NCBI RefSeq assembly: GCF_904846235.1
Contig: NZ_CAJGZN010000005.1
Location: 146,694-210,693 of the forward strand
From: Psychrobacter immobilis
GTDB taxonomy: Bacteria; Pseudomonadota; Gammaproteobacteria; Pseudomonadales; Moraxellaceae
Length of the DNA: 64,000 nt
Direction: 5' to 3'
Notes under the pieces: model-generated
What the model was told of the DNA's origin: nothing
The model's database searches: none
What the model saw: only the letters and a program-made list of their open reading frames with translations
Shown: piece after piece, positions 42,311 through 51,790 of the stretch
Layout of the letters: each line of letters starts with the position of its first letter
How positions within the stretch are numbered: position 1 is the first letter of the stretch
Position numbers and translations under genes: made by a program

Positions 42311-44095
42311 ATGTCCTCTCATACCAGCGTTTCTCTACATCATATGATTTGGGCACAGTATCGTCTGCCCTTTCTAAAAGTCATTTTACTCAACTTAGTC
42401 AATGCTGCCGTCAGTGTGGGTATCATTGCTTATATCAACCAAACCTTTATCAGTCAGCCTGTGTTCAGTACCTTATCGTGGTCGAGCTTAGGGCAGTTTG
42501 CTCTGCTCGTGCTGCTGTTGCTGGTGACTACCTTCGTATCGCAATATGCACTCACCCGTTTGGGGCACAAGTTTGTCTATGAGCTCAGAACCAAGCTGGT
42601 CAAACAAATCATCGATACCACCGTTCCTCAGATAGATCATTTGGGTAGTGCGCGGTTACTTGCCAGTCTATCCTCAGATATTCAGTCTATTACCGTCGCC
42701 TTTGTTCGGATGCCGGAGTTGGTGCAAGGCGTTATCCTCTCTGTTGGTGTGGGGTTATATCTGGGCTGGCTGTCGCTACCATTACTGCTGATTGTCATGT
42801 TTTGGATTGCGATGACGATTTGGATAAGCACCCTATTGGTCAAGCATGTCTATACACATTTGACAAAGTTGAGAGAGATTAATGACGTCTTATATCAGGA
42901 TTATCAATCGATTATAGAAGGTCGTAAAGAGCTGGCACTTAACCAACACCGAGCAGAAAAACTGTATACAGATGATTTTTTGGCCCATGCTAAATCCTAT
43001 GAAAAGACTGTCACCAAGTCTGATACTTTTCATTTATCAGCGGTGAACTGGTCAAATATTATGATGTTTGCATCGATTGGGGTGATATTTGCCATATCAA
43101 ATTATCTCGGCATCTCGATGGGCATCGCCACCACTTTTTCTTTAACGATTCTATTTATGCAGTCGCCGCTGCTTCACGCCGTCGGTGCATATCCAACACT
43201 ACAGACGGCTCAAGTCGCCCTAGACAAAATACAGTCGCTAGAACTGGCTGAGCACCAACCTTTATTTAGAACGGACAACACCAGCCAACACTGGCAAACC
43301 ATCTCGCTAACTGATGTTAACTATCGCTACAATGTTTCCAATAACAGTGTTTCGAATGCCAGTGATAATGCCAGTGATAATGCCAGTAATAGCAGTGTCA
43401 GTAATAGCAATGATACTGATGCTCAGGCATTAATAGCTAAAGACAGCGATCACTCTGGTAATATTTTAAAAGACGTTAATCTAACGCTACAACGAGGCGA
43501 TGTGGTGTTTCTGATCGGGGCGAATGGTAGCGGCAAATCGACACTTGCCAAGATTATTACAGGCATTTTCACCCCTACCACAGGTGCGGTAACCATCGAC
43601 AAACAGCCCGTTGATTCACAGAATAATGCCGATTATAGACAGCTGTATTCTGCCATTTTTAGCGATCAGCATATTTTTAAGCAATTGCTTGGCAGACAAG
43701 GACGGCAGCCAGACGAAGCACTGGTCAATGCGTGGCGGCATAAATTGGACTTGCAAGATAAAATAAGTGTGGCTGATAACCAGCTGTCTACCGACAAGCT
43801 CTCGCAGGGACAACGCAAACGCTTGGCCATGCTTATTGCTGTCGCTGAACAAAAAGACATCTTGTTACTCGACGAGTGGGCCGCGGACCAAGATCCTGCG
43901 TTTCGCCGCGTGTTCTATCAAACCCTAATCCCTGAGTTAAAAGCACTGGGGAAAACGCTGTTTATTATCAGTCACGATGATGGTTACTTTGAGCATGCAG
44001 ATCGACTGTTACTCATGAAACAAGGCCGCCTCATTGAGCTCAATGCTGAAGAGCGACAGCGGGCGAGTAAAGATGCCATTGCCATGTTGGCGTAA
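42311..44095 (+). CDS. ABC transporter (PvdE/SyrD type, fused permease and ATPase)
   Basis: A 594-residue half-transporter with six predicted helices in residues 1-290 and an ATPase domain with Walker A GANGSGKST (about residue 402), signature LSQGQRKR and Walker B ILLLDEWAADQDP. This type is called cyclic peptide exporter; PvdE moves a pyoverdine precursor. Between the membrane and ATPase parts is a 30-residue Asn/Ser-rich insert (NNSVSNASDNASDNASNSSV and so on, near 348) encoded by imperfect 12-bp repeats, which is atypical. It sits between a siderophore receptor and a PepSY gene, so a role in siderophore handling across the inner membrane is likely, with direction unknown. Confidence 0.82.
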   Translation: MSSHTSVSLHHMIWAQYRLPFLKVILLNLVNAAVSVGIIAYINQTFISQPVFSTLSWSSLGQFALLVLLLLVTTFVSQYALTRLGHKFVYELRTKLVKQIIDTTVPQIDHLGSARLLASLSSDIQSITVAFVRMPELVQGVILSVGVGLYLGWLSLPLLLIVMFWIAMTIWISTLLVKHVYTHLTKLREINDVLYQDYQSIIEGRKELALNQHRAEKLYTDDFLAHAKSYEKTVTKSDTFHLSAVNWSNIMMFASIGVIFAISNYLGISMGIATTFSLTILFMQSPLLHAVGAYPTLQTAQVALDKIQSLELAEHQPLFRTDNTSQHWQTISLTDVNYRYNVSNNSVSNASDNASDNASNSSVSNSNDTDAQALIAKDSDHSGNILKDVNLTLQRGDVVFLIGANGSGKSTLAKIITGIFTPTTGAVTIDKQPVDSQNNADYRQLYSAIFSDQHIFKQLLGRQGRQPDEALVNAWRHKLDLQDKISVADNQLSTDKLSQGQRKRLAMLIAVAEQKDILLLDEWAADQDPAFRRVFYQTLIPELKALGKTLFIISHDDGYFEHADRLLLMKQGRLIELNAEERQRASKDAIAMLA

Positions 44096-44132
44096 GTGTT
44101 CACTTAGTAAAAAGTCAATCACGGATAATAAC

Positions 44133-44169
44133 AGAAGCGGGAAATCTTGGTAAAAGATGCCCCGCTTCT
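44133..44169 (+). terminator. Hairpin after the ABC transporter gene
   Basis: AGAAGCGGG (44133-44141) pairs with CCCGCTTCT (44161-44169), and an inner ATCTT/AAGAT stem strengthens it. It lies 38 bp after the stop codon and before the convergent PepSY gene. There is no T-run. The rest of the 278-bp gap shows no gene. Confidence 0.5.
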
Positions 44170-44373
44170 ATTGGGGTGTGTCTTCATTTTAAAAATGGTA
44201 ATAAAAATGAGATAAATTGCCGTCAAACAAGGAAAATAGTGTCGATAATATCGAGATATTAACCAGCTATTTGACGCGGTTTGGCAAAATTTAGCCATTT
44301 TTAGCCCATTTAGATGATCATCGATTGAATTGAAGACATGCCCTAAATAAGAATAACTTTTTGCACCATTTAT

Positions 44374-45876
44374 TTACTTTAATAATCTCTGCAAAAACCC
44401 AACGCGAGAAATCACTAAAAAGTCCAATAACGCAATAATTACAATCGCAATAATGGCGGTTGGGAATATGATAGCCACTGCCAACAAAGGAATGGCGAGC
44501 GGCCACCAAACGGTAAAACGCTGTCCACGTGCTGGTGGGTTCAGTCCATGGCTTTCACTGGCATGACGCGGGCGACGCTGCCACCACATGACATAGCCAC
44601 TCACACACATGGCAATCACCGATAGACAAAACAGCACATTGGCCAGTAAGCTCCACCAGCCGAGCGTGCCCATATGCAGTGCGAGACCTGCCGCCATAAA
44701 CTTACCAAAAGCATTGTAATCATCATAGCGTATATCCGCCAAGATATTGCCCGAATAGCGGTCGATATGTACCGTGCGATCAGCCGTTGGGCTCTTCATA
44801 TCGTAGCTCATGGAGTCTTGGCTAATCGTCCAGACGCCAGTACTGCCTTGGGGCAGATTTAATTGATAACGCCCGTTAAACCCAATTTCACGAGCAAATC
44901 GATCTACGGTATCAATCATAATGGGTATATTAGGCGCAATACCATCCTTCCCCATGGTCGTGCCAGATACGGGCATCGGTGTCAGCTCAAGCACCCAAGG
45001 TACTTCTTTGGCTGTACCCGAGTTCAAGACACTGCCATGCGTAGGCACGACAGCGGGCGTCGATCCATGAACATGGGGCGCAGCATCGGCGTTGTCCATA
45101 TCCATACCAGCCTGATGCTGACTGTGGTCGATAGAGACAGGCACTGGTGCCACGCCCCATTTCCCTGCAGGAAACTGACTCCATGCTTGCACGACTCTCT
45201 CGCCCCATACACCTGCCCACGCCATTCCTGATATACAAAAAAACAGCAGTAACACAGATATCCAGCTACCGAGCGTGGCATGAATAGTACGAATAAATGA
45301 GCGTTTTTTCTTATTAGGCGCAGTGTCATTAGTAATAAGCATGGCTTTGATGGATTTGCGTTTTTGCCACCATAGATACCAGCCCGACAATATCAGTAAA
45401 ATCATTAATGAAGCAGCCGTCTCTAACAGATAATCACCAAATTTACCCAATAGCAAATCACTATGAATACTGTCAAAGGTATAGTACAGATTGCTATTGG
45501 CAGGACGACTAGCAATGATGTCGGCTGTGTAAGGGTTCACTGCCACCATATTATCGTGATCTGCTGACTTGATCTGAAACAAGGCAACCGTATCGGTATC
45601 ACGAGGAGCGATATATTTTATCAGTGTACTGTCAGGTAGCGTGCTTAGCGCGTTTTTTGCTTGCGTCGCGACGGGAGCCTGAACTGTCGATTCTGGAATA
45701 GCGACGGTTAAACGGTCATTATCACGGCCTGCGGTATTGGACATAAACAGCATACCAAGTGCGCTACACGCTAGGATAATTAAAAAAGGCGCGACAAACA
45801 TCCCTGCATAAAAATGCCAACGCCATACCGTAAAATAGCGTTGGTTATTGGTAGATTGGTTGGAGGGTGTGTCCAT
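44374..45876 (-). CDS. PepSY-domain inner-membrane protein (iron-uptake reductase type)
   Basis: A 500-residue PepSY_TM protein with four or so membrane helices: WHFYAGMFVAPFLIILACSA at the start, SLMILLILSGWYLWW, the stretch SWISVLLLFFCISGMAWAG and a final pair from residue 440. HIDRYSGNILADIRYDDY is a PepSY-like block. A His/Met-rich periplasmic patch (DHSQHQAGMDMD near 260) could bind metal. Similar proteins are found beside siderophore receptors and are thought to reduce ferric siderophores in the periplasm. The ATG at 45876 is preceded by AAGGTCAC. It is convergent with the ABC gene and divergent from the second receptor. Confidence 0.8.
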   Translation of the reverse strand: MDTPSNQSTNNQRYFTVWRWHFYAGMFVAPFLIILACSALGMLFMSNTAGRDNDRLTVAIPESTVQAPVATQAKNALSTLPDSTLIKYIAPRDTDTVALFQIKSADHDNMVAVNPYTADIIASRPANSNLYYTFDSIHSDLLLGKFGDYLLETAASLMILLILSGWYLWWQKRKSIKAMLITNDTAPNKKKRSFIRTIHATLGSWISVLLLFFCISGMAWAGVWGERVVQAWSQFPAGKWGVAPVPVSIDHSQHQAGMDMDNADAAPHVHGSTPAVVPTHGSVLNSGTAKEVPWVLELTPMPVSGTTMGKDGIAPNIPIMIDTVDRFAREIGFNGRYQLNLPQGSTGVWTISQDSMSYDMKSPTADRTVHIDRYSGNILADIRYDDYNAFGKFMAAGLALHMGTLGWWSLLANVLFCLSVIAMCVSGYVMWWQRRPRHASESHGLNPPARGQRFTVWWPLAIPLLAVAIIFPTAIIAIVIIALLDFLVISRVGFLQRLLK

Positions 45877-46207
45877 AAATGTGACCTTAAACAATCTTTG
45901 GTTGCTCAATGAACAACGTAAACCTATCGATAATAATGGTATATCTGCTTACAAGACCAATTTTAAAGAGTCTCGAAGCGAGCTAGAATAAAGCCGTACA
46001 GTGACGTCGATACAGTGATGTAAAATTCTACTGTAAATAATTGTATTCAGAATGCTGCTGCATAATACGAGAAAAACCTGACAAAAACCATCTTTTAAAA
46101 TACATCGCACAAAACAGCAAGTCTGCGTGACTTTATTCGAAATACTCTGTTTTTAGCCTCTTATTAATAGTGCAAATACTTCTCAAAACTGTCTCTTTGT
46201 AATTTTT

Positions 46208-46226
46208 AATGATAATAATTATCATT
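46208..46226. promoter_or_regulatory. Fur box in the divergent promoter of PepSY and receptor genes
   Basis: AATGATAAT-A-ATTATCATT is a perfect 9-bp-arm palindrome of the Fur type. It lies in the 431-bp gap between the PepSY gene and the second TonB receptor, 82 bp before the receptor start. It could control both directions. The rest of the gap is AT-rich and shows no gene. Confidence 0.85.
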
Positions 46227-46307
46227 AGTGTTATTATTAGCGTCGTTGCAAATTTGCTTTAACTGTCACAAATAACATTTAATCATTTTAGTCCAAGAGG
46301 AAATCTG

Positions 46308-48488
46308 ATGCGGTCTCATCTAACCACTAACGTTATTCGCAAAAAATATCTCACCACAGCAGTACAAATTGGCCTGATCATGGGTATGAGTCACGCCGCT
46401 TACGCTGTAGAGACGACAAACAATACTGAAAACGATGAGGCTGCTACACCATCAGCTACCTTGGATACAATTACCGTTTATGCAGATGGTTACCGCAGCA
46501 CCGGTACCAAAACTGCCTTAGACCCTGAAGATGCGCCTATGAGCTATACCCGCATCGATCAGGAGCTGTTACAAAAGCGCCAAGCAGATAGTGTCAACGC
46601 TGCTTTGCGTTATGAGCCAGGCATAAGCTCTGAGAGTCGTGGCACGGTCTCTATCTTTGACGAATACAACATTCGCGGATTTAAGACCTATTCAAACTTT
46701 TATGACGGTCTAAGATTGCCTTATGATGGTGCATATAACCTGATGCCCCAAGTAGATATCTATGCAACTGAAGCGGTCGAGGTGGTGAAAGGTTCGGCAT
46801 CTTCATTGTATGGTTATGCAGCACCTGGCGGTATGGTCAATCAAATCGCCAAAGCCCCTAAGAGTACTCAAGAGAACGAAATCCAGCTGCGACTTGGTAA
46901 TCAAAACCTAAAAGAAGTGGCCGTCGATAGCACAGGGCCTATCACGGACACCTTGAACTATCGCTTAGTCGCGCTAAAACGCCAAAAAGACGGTCAAATG
47001 CAAACCACAGAAGAAGAGCGATTGTTGATTAATCCATCGCTTGAATGGCAAGCAACTGATGATATCTCAATACTTGCCAATCTGTTTTATCAAGATGATC
47101 CCGAGATGGTACCTTCTACTCCATTGCCTGCTGTCGGCACTGTCTACAAGGCAAGCTACGGCAAATTGGGTAGTGATGCTTATGCAGGCGACGAATGGAA
47201 TAAATTTAGCAAAGAAGTATTTATGCCAAGTGTGACCGTAAACTGGGACATCAATGATCAGCTGACCTTTAAACATATCACGCGCTATACCGATGCCGAA
47301 GCGCAGCAACGTAATATGTATAATGATGAAGGATTTGTAGAGGGTAGTGATACGATTTTAGACCGTATAGCTTACACAACAGATGAAAGCATGAAAAACT
47401 GGACCACAGACAACCAACTGGCCTATAAGTTTGATACCGCCAATACCTCACATAACCTATTGTTTGGTGTTGAGTATCAAGAGACAGACAGCACGGCAAC
47501 TTATTATGACGCTGGCGCAGATGGTACACCAAACCTTGACTTATCGAATCCAGATTTTTCACAAATCAGCACCGATATTCTACCATTAGATACCTTTAGT
47601 CGATACGATGATATCGAACAAAGCCAGCTTGGACTCTATGTGCAAGATGAAATGACGTGGCAAGACTGGACAGTGGTGGCAGGCTTACGACATGATAAAT
47701 TCAAAAGTACCCTTGATCGAACCGATACATCGAAAGGTGTAATCCCTAGTGAAAAAATGATCAACAATGACGCGTCAGAAACCAGTGGACGTCTTGCTGC
47801 TATTTATAACTTTGATAATGGTCTATCACCGTTTTTGAGCTACTCACAGTCGTTTCAACCAGTTGTTGGTAGCAACTTCATTACCAATGAAGCATTTGAA
47901 CCAACCACGGCCGATCAATTAGAAGCTGGTATCAAATATCTGTCTCCAGACCGTGCGACTAAAGGAACGTTTGCGGTATTTGATATTGCCCAAAAAAATG
48001 TCGTGGTGTCAGATTACGTCAACTATACAAATCAAACACAAACTGGTGAAATTGAGTCAAAAGGCTTTGAAGTTTCAGCCAGTCGTATGCTCAATGATTG
48101 GGTAGATCTCTCGGCAAGCTATAGCTACACCGACGCTGAGATCACAGAAGAAGAAATTAATCCTGAAGTGATCGGCAATACTCCTGCCCAAATAGCCAAG
48201 CACAAAGCCACGCTATGGGCCGACTACTATGCGACAGACAAACTCACTCTCAATGCAGGTGTTCGCTATGAAGGTGGGATGCAGTTAGACAAACAAAATT
48301 CAGATGAGCTACCAAGTGTGACCTTAGTCGATATTGGCGGTAATTATCAGATCAACCCAATGCTTGCTGTCGGCGCGAGTATCAATAATCTGTTTGATAA
48401 GACCTATGTTGGTGCTTGTTATGATATTAACAATTGCTGGATGGGGCCTGAGCGTGAAATGTCGGTCAGCCTAAAAGCCAGTTTTTAA
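46308..48488 (+). CDS. TonB-dependent siderophore receptor (FhuA/FoxA-like)
   Basis: A 726-residue outer-membrane receptor. The signal peptide ends at about residue 33 (SHAAYA), the TonB box is TLDTITVYA, and the plug contains FDEYNIRGF and VEVVKGSASSLYGYAAPGGMVNQIAK. The barrel ends in GACYDINNCWMGPEREMSVSLKASF. The Cys-X6-Cys pair near the C-terminus and the final Phe are typical of hydroxamate (ferrichrome/ferrioxamine) receptors. The ATG follows AAGAGGAAATCTG. A Fur box lies upstream and a siderophore-interacting reductase gene downstream. A hydroxamate ligand is likely but inferred. Confidence 0.88.
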   Translation: MRSHLTTNVIRKKYLTTAVQIGLIMGMSHAAYAVETTNNTENDEAATPSATLDTITVYADGYRSTGTKTALDPEDAPMSYTRIDQELLQKRQADSVNAALRYEPGISSESRGTVSIFDEYNIRGFKTYSNFYDGLRLPYDGAYNLMPQVDIYATEAVEVVKGSASSLYGYAAPGGMVNQIAKAPKSTQENEIQLRLGNQNLKEVAVDSTGPITDTLNYRLVALKRQKDGQMQTTEEERLLINPSLEWQATDDISILANLFYQDDPEMVPSTPLPAVGTVYKASYGKLGSDAYAGDEWNKFSKEVFMPSVTVNWDINDQLTFKHITRYTDAEAQQRNMYNDEGFVEGSDTILDRIAYTTDESMKNWTTDNQLAYKFDTANTSHNLLFGVEYQETDSTATYYDAGADGTPNLDLSNPDFSQISTDILPLDTFSRYDDIEQSQLGLYVQDEMTWQDWTVVAGLRHDKFKSTLDRTDTSKGVIPSEKMINNDASETSGRLAAIYNFDNGLSPFLSYSQSFQPVVGSNFITNEAFEPTTADQLEAGIKYLSPDRATKGTFAVFDIAQKNVVVSDYVNYTNQTQTGEIESKGFEVSASRMLNDWVDLSASYSYTDAEITEEEINPEVIGNTPAQIAKHKATLWADYYATDKLTLNAGVRYEGGMQLDKQNSDELPSVTLVDIGGNYQINPMLAVGASINNLFDKTYVGACYDINNCWMGPEREMSVSLKASF

Positions 48489-48518
48489 ACCTGATTTTTT
48501 GAACTTAGCAAGACGGTT

Positions 48519-48804
48519 ATTAGGGCGTATTGAACATTCGACCATGGCACTGACAGCGACTATTTTTTAGGCGATTCGATGTTAAAAATAATAAGTTTAG
48601 TCATTCTAAGCGCTTATTTTTAACGATGAAGCGGCAAAAAAGAGTCCTGTCCCCTGCTTTTTATCGTTGGGGCTGATGCTAAAATTGCCCCATACTGCGT
48701 TACAAATCTCGCTAAGGCATCTGCATTATCGTCGCTTTGTGCCTTGTCTGGAACAATTTTAGCGATCAGCAGTGCCTATTTGCGAATGTTCAACACGCCC
48801 TAAT
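48519..48804. mobile_element. MITE-like element with 22-bp inverted ends
   Basis: ATTAGGGCGTATTGAACATT begins at 48519 and CGAATGTTCAACACGCCCTA ends near 48802. The 22-bp ends match in 21 positions and enclose 286 bp with no open frame of note. TA is present at both outer borders (before GGGCG and after CGCCC), as expected for a TA target duplication of IS630/mariner-type elements. No transposase is encoded, so it would be mobilized in trans. It sits in the 466-bp gap between the receptor and the reductase genes. Confidence 0.7.
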
Positions 48805-48954
48805 AAAATCATCCACTTTCTAAAACCATTTTTACCCATACATTTTTAAGATAGTCGATCATCAAAGTAATATGCTAGCCTTACAAGCTATCAGACGACA
48901 ATAAACCATGCTTTACGCACTATCGTTACATGCTACAAAAGAAGGACATAGCAA

Positions 48955-49701
48955 ATGGCAAAACCTACCCCTAGATTACTCGATGTGATCGGTAGCAAAT
49001 ACCTCACCCCAAATATGTGCCGCGTCACGCTTGGCGGGGCTGGACTTAATGATTTCCCCGTAGATCAAGAAAGCGCCTATATCAAACTGATGTTTCCTCA
49101 AGGTGAGGATGCTCGGCCCTTATTACGTACCTATACCGTCAGCGTTCAACGTGATGATGAGATAGATGTTGATTTTGCCTTACATGAAGCTGAAGGCCCT
49201 GCATCGACGTGGGCACGCAACACTAAAGCTGGCGATCAGATATTGGTGGGCGGCCCTGGCCCAAAAAAACTCATCAACAATGACGCCGATTGGTTTTTAT
49301 TGGTCGGTGATATGACAGCATTGCCAGCGATCACGGTCAATCTGGCACAATTGCCTGCCGATGCTCGCGGCTATGCCGTGCTTGAAGTGACGACTGAGGC
49401 AGACCAGCAAACACTCAAAAAACCAGATAACGTCGAGATTCAATGGGTGGTCAACCCTCATCCAAATGCAGACAGCAGCCCGCTACTTGACTCGGTCAAA
49501 TCATTGACTTGGCTTGAGGGACAGCCCGCGGTTTGGGTGGCTTGCGAGTTTCATAGTATGCGAGTATTGCGCCAATACTTCAAAGTTGAGCGCGACGTAC
49601 CAAAGACGCATCTATATGTGTCTAGTTATTGGAAAGTCGATAGCACAGAGGATCAGCATAAAGTGGTGAAAAGTCAGGATGCCCAAACGGCAGATCAATA
49701 A
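48955..49701 (+). CDS. Siderophore-interacting protein (FAD-type ferric reductase)
   Basis: A 248-residue ViuB/YqjH-type reductase. The FAD-binding RTYTVSVQ and HEAEGPASTWA motifs, GGPGPKK and the NAD(P)H-domain VGDMTALPAI are present. WVACE and SSYWKVDS at the C-terminus are also family features. It would reduce Fe(III)-siderophore in the cytoplasm to release iron. The ATG follows AGAAGGACATAGCA. It is in line with the second receptor, though a MITE-like element separates them, which may alter co-transcription. Confidence 0.9.
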   Translation: MAKPTPRLLDVIGSKYLTPNMCRVTLGGAGLNDFPVDQESAYIKLMFPQGEDARPLLRTYTVSVQRDDEIDVDFALHEAEGPASTWARNTKAGDQILVGGPGPKKLINNDADWFLLVGDMTALPAITVNLAQLPADARGYAVLEVTTEADQQTLKKPDNVEIQWVVNPHPNADSSPLLDSVKSLTWLEGQPAVWVACEFHSMRVLRQYFKVERDVPKTHLYVSSYWKVDSTEDQHKVVKSQDAQTADQ

Positions 49702-49734
49702 AAGCTTATTTAATGAATATTTAAATGCAAAAGA

Positions 49735-49762
49735 CGCGGCTTATATAAGCCGCGCCTTTTTA
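49735..49762. terminator. Rho-independent bidirectional terminator
   Basis: CGCGGCTT-ATAT-AAGCCGCG (49735-49754) is a perfect stem with CCTTTTTA after it on the + strand. The other side has an A-rich tract (GCAAAAGA), so it can serve the convergent NhaC gene as well. Confidence 0.85.
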
Positions 49763-49776
49763 TAGATCGTCACCTA

Positions 49777-51183
49777 TTATGCTTCGACGACTTTTGCTTC
49801 TTTATCCACTCGGCTAATCGTCAGCCCCGTAAAGCCGAACAGCAGTGTTAATAGTAATGACAAATAACAGAAAAACGCATACGGCAAGTACTCTAATACC
49901 GGCACCCCTAACGCCTGACTGATAAACACCCCGCACACACTCCATGGCACCAATGGATTAATCACCGTTCCTGCATCCTCAATCGTTCGCGACAGATTCT
50001 TCGGATGTAGATGCAAGCGCTCAAACGTCGATCGAAACGCCGTACCGGATAATAGAATACTCAAATACTGCTCCCCGATCAGCACATTAATACTCAGTGC
50101 CGACATCGCTGCCGCAAAGATCGCTCGTCCTGATGTCGTCAAGGTGTCCTTAATACCAGACAGTAGTGCTGGCAGTATTCCTAATGCCGTTAATAGACCA
50201 CCCAAACTCAATGCCAGTATCACAATCGCTTGGGTAAAGAACATACTCTGTACACCGCCGCGCGACAGCATACCACCCACCTCACCCAGCTCTAACGACT
50301 CAGCAGGGGCGTAGCCGGCAAACAGATAACCACCCAATTGACTAAAGCTGGGTGAACTGTGCATATAAGTAATGATCAGCGCTGCGGCAATCGTACAGAT
50401 AATCGTATAAATCGCATTGACCCGAAACAATGCCAATCCTACCAATATCACAAAGGGTAATACCGAATACCCATGCACCAGACCACTCTCTATTAGCTGT
50501 CCTTGTAGTATGGTCACTTGACTCAGATCAGCACTGACGGTCTGACCTGAGAATATCCAGAACAAGATCACCGTCAGTATCCACGCAGGTACTGTCGTAT
50601 ACATCATGTTGCGAATGTGCTCAAACAGATCAATACCCACCACCGAGGACGCAATGGTACAGGTATCCGACAAGGGCGACATCTTATCGCCAAAGAACGC
50701 ACCTGATACCACCGCCCCAGCCGCTATCGCCACATTGGCATCAAAGGCATTACTCATGCCAATAAAGGCCACTCCCAGTGTGGCAGCAGTGGTCAAACTA
50801 CTACCCAAGGCAATACCAATAATGGACGTCAAGATAAAGGCGGAGATATAGTAATACTCAGGTGAGATCAGCTGAAAGCCTACATACATCAGTGTGGGAA
50901 TCGCACCCGACATCATCAAAGCCGCAACCATCAGTCCAATAAAGAAGAATAGGTAGATGGCACCGATACCACGCATGACACCTGAGGCCATTTGCGCTTG
51001 CATGTCATCAAAGCTGAGTCCTTTATACATACCGATAGCCAGTAGCACACAGATAGCCAATATAAGAGACAGGTGCGGCACCCAGCCAAAGCCAATCATG
51101 GTGATGCCCATGATACCGATGACGATGGCGGATATAATAAAGGCGAGCTTGGCACTGATTAATGTGAGGGGTTTTGGTGGCAT
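49777..51183 (-). CDS. nhaC: Na+/H+ antiporter, NhaC family
   Basis: A 468-residue inner-membrane antiporter with about 12 hydrophobic segments. Family features are the early region with GLSFDDMQAQMASGVMRGIGAIYLFFFIG, the central GKALP-like area SGAFFGDKMSPLSDTCTIASSVVGIDLFEHIRNM, and IEDAGTVINPLVPWSVCGVF near the C-terminus. It exchanges Na+ for H+, which suits a marine or salt-adapted organism. Related proteins carry malate/lactate (MleN) or other substrates, so specificity is not certain. AAGGATGTGTC precedes the ATG. It has no evident link to the tyrosine genes that start 100 bp upstream. Confidence 0.85.
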   Translation of the reverse strand: MPPKPLTLISAKLAFIISAIVIGIMGITMIGFGWVPHLSLILAICVLLAIGMYKGLSFDDMQAQMASGVMRGIGAIYLFFFIGLMVAALMMSGAIPTLMYVGFQLISPEYYYISAFILTSIIGIALGSSLTTAATLGVAFIGMSNAFDANVAIAAGAVVSGAFFGDKMSPLSDTCTIASSVVGIDLFEHIRNMMYTTVPAWILTVILFWIFSGQTVSADLSQVTILQGQLIESGLVHGYSVLPFVILVGLALFRVNAIYTIICTIAAALIITYMHSSPSFSQLGGYLFAGYAPAESLELGEVGGMLSRGGVQSMFFTQAIVILALSLGGLLTALGILPALLSGIKDTLTTSGRAIFAAAMSALSINVLIGEQYLSILLSGTAFRSTFERLHLHPKNLSRTIEDAGTVINPLVPWSVCGVFISQALGVPVLEYLPYAFFCYLSLLLTLLFGFTGLTISRVDKEAKVVEA

Positions 51184-51286
51184 GACACATCCTTAAAATG
51201 CCAGTAAATACTGGCACTAGATTGGGTTTTATTTTAATTTTGATTGTGAAAGTATGATTGAAGTGATTTGCTAATGAGGAAACCTA

Positions 51287-51628
51287 TTACTTGCTCAGTA
51301 AGTCATCGGTCTTAGCTGCCATGACGAAATCATTGCGATGCAAACCCTTGATACTATGCGACCACCAAGTGACCGTAGCCTTACCCCACTCTACCAATAT
51401 ACCCGGATGATGTCCTTCTGCTTCAGCGATTTCTGCCAGTTGATTGGCAAATGCCATTGCTGAGACGAAGTTTTTAAATTTGTACTGACGCTGCAATTGC
51501 TGAATACCATCCACCTCAATTAGTGACCAATCAGGAATTTGCGGTAATAATTCTTTTGCTTCGGCTTCATCGACTTTCGGTGCGCCAATGCGGCAAGCTT
51601 CGCAGCTATTTTGTGATAACGCTGTCAT
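51287..51628 (-). CDS. phhB: Pterin-4a-carbinolamine dehydratase
   Basis: A 113-residue PCD/DCoH protein that regenerates the tetrahydropterin cofactor of phenylalanine hydroxylase. The characteristic [36 protein letters not shown] (from about residue 69) contains the active-site His pair and the [10 protein letters not shown] motif. The N-terminal [11 protein letters not shown] segment is common in bacterial PhhB. It follows phhA by 162 bp on the same strand. Confidence 0.93.
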   Translation of the reverse strand: MTALSQNSCEACRIGAPKVDEAEAKELLPQIPDWSLIEVDGIQQLQRQYKFKNFVSAMAFANQLAEIAEAEGHHPGILVEWGKATVTWWSHSIKGLHRNDFVMAAKTDDLLSK

Positions 51629-51790
51629 AATAAAATCCTTTTATAGTGGCTGTTTTCGATGTCAGTTTTTAATGGTTGTTTTGATAGCTAGTTTCTAATA
51701 CTCGTACATCGATGTTGATATAGCTGTATTGCTATCTCAATACTTCGTACTGAAGTGATAGTTTTCATGTTTAATTTTGAATTGACGTCT

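Noticed and set aside
44863..45231. A 122-codon plus-strand frame opposite the PepSY gene
   Set aside because: It overlaps a gene with clear membrane helices, and its composition is His/Arg/Cys-rich as expected of an antisense shadow.
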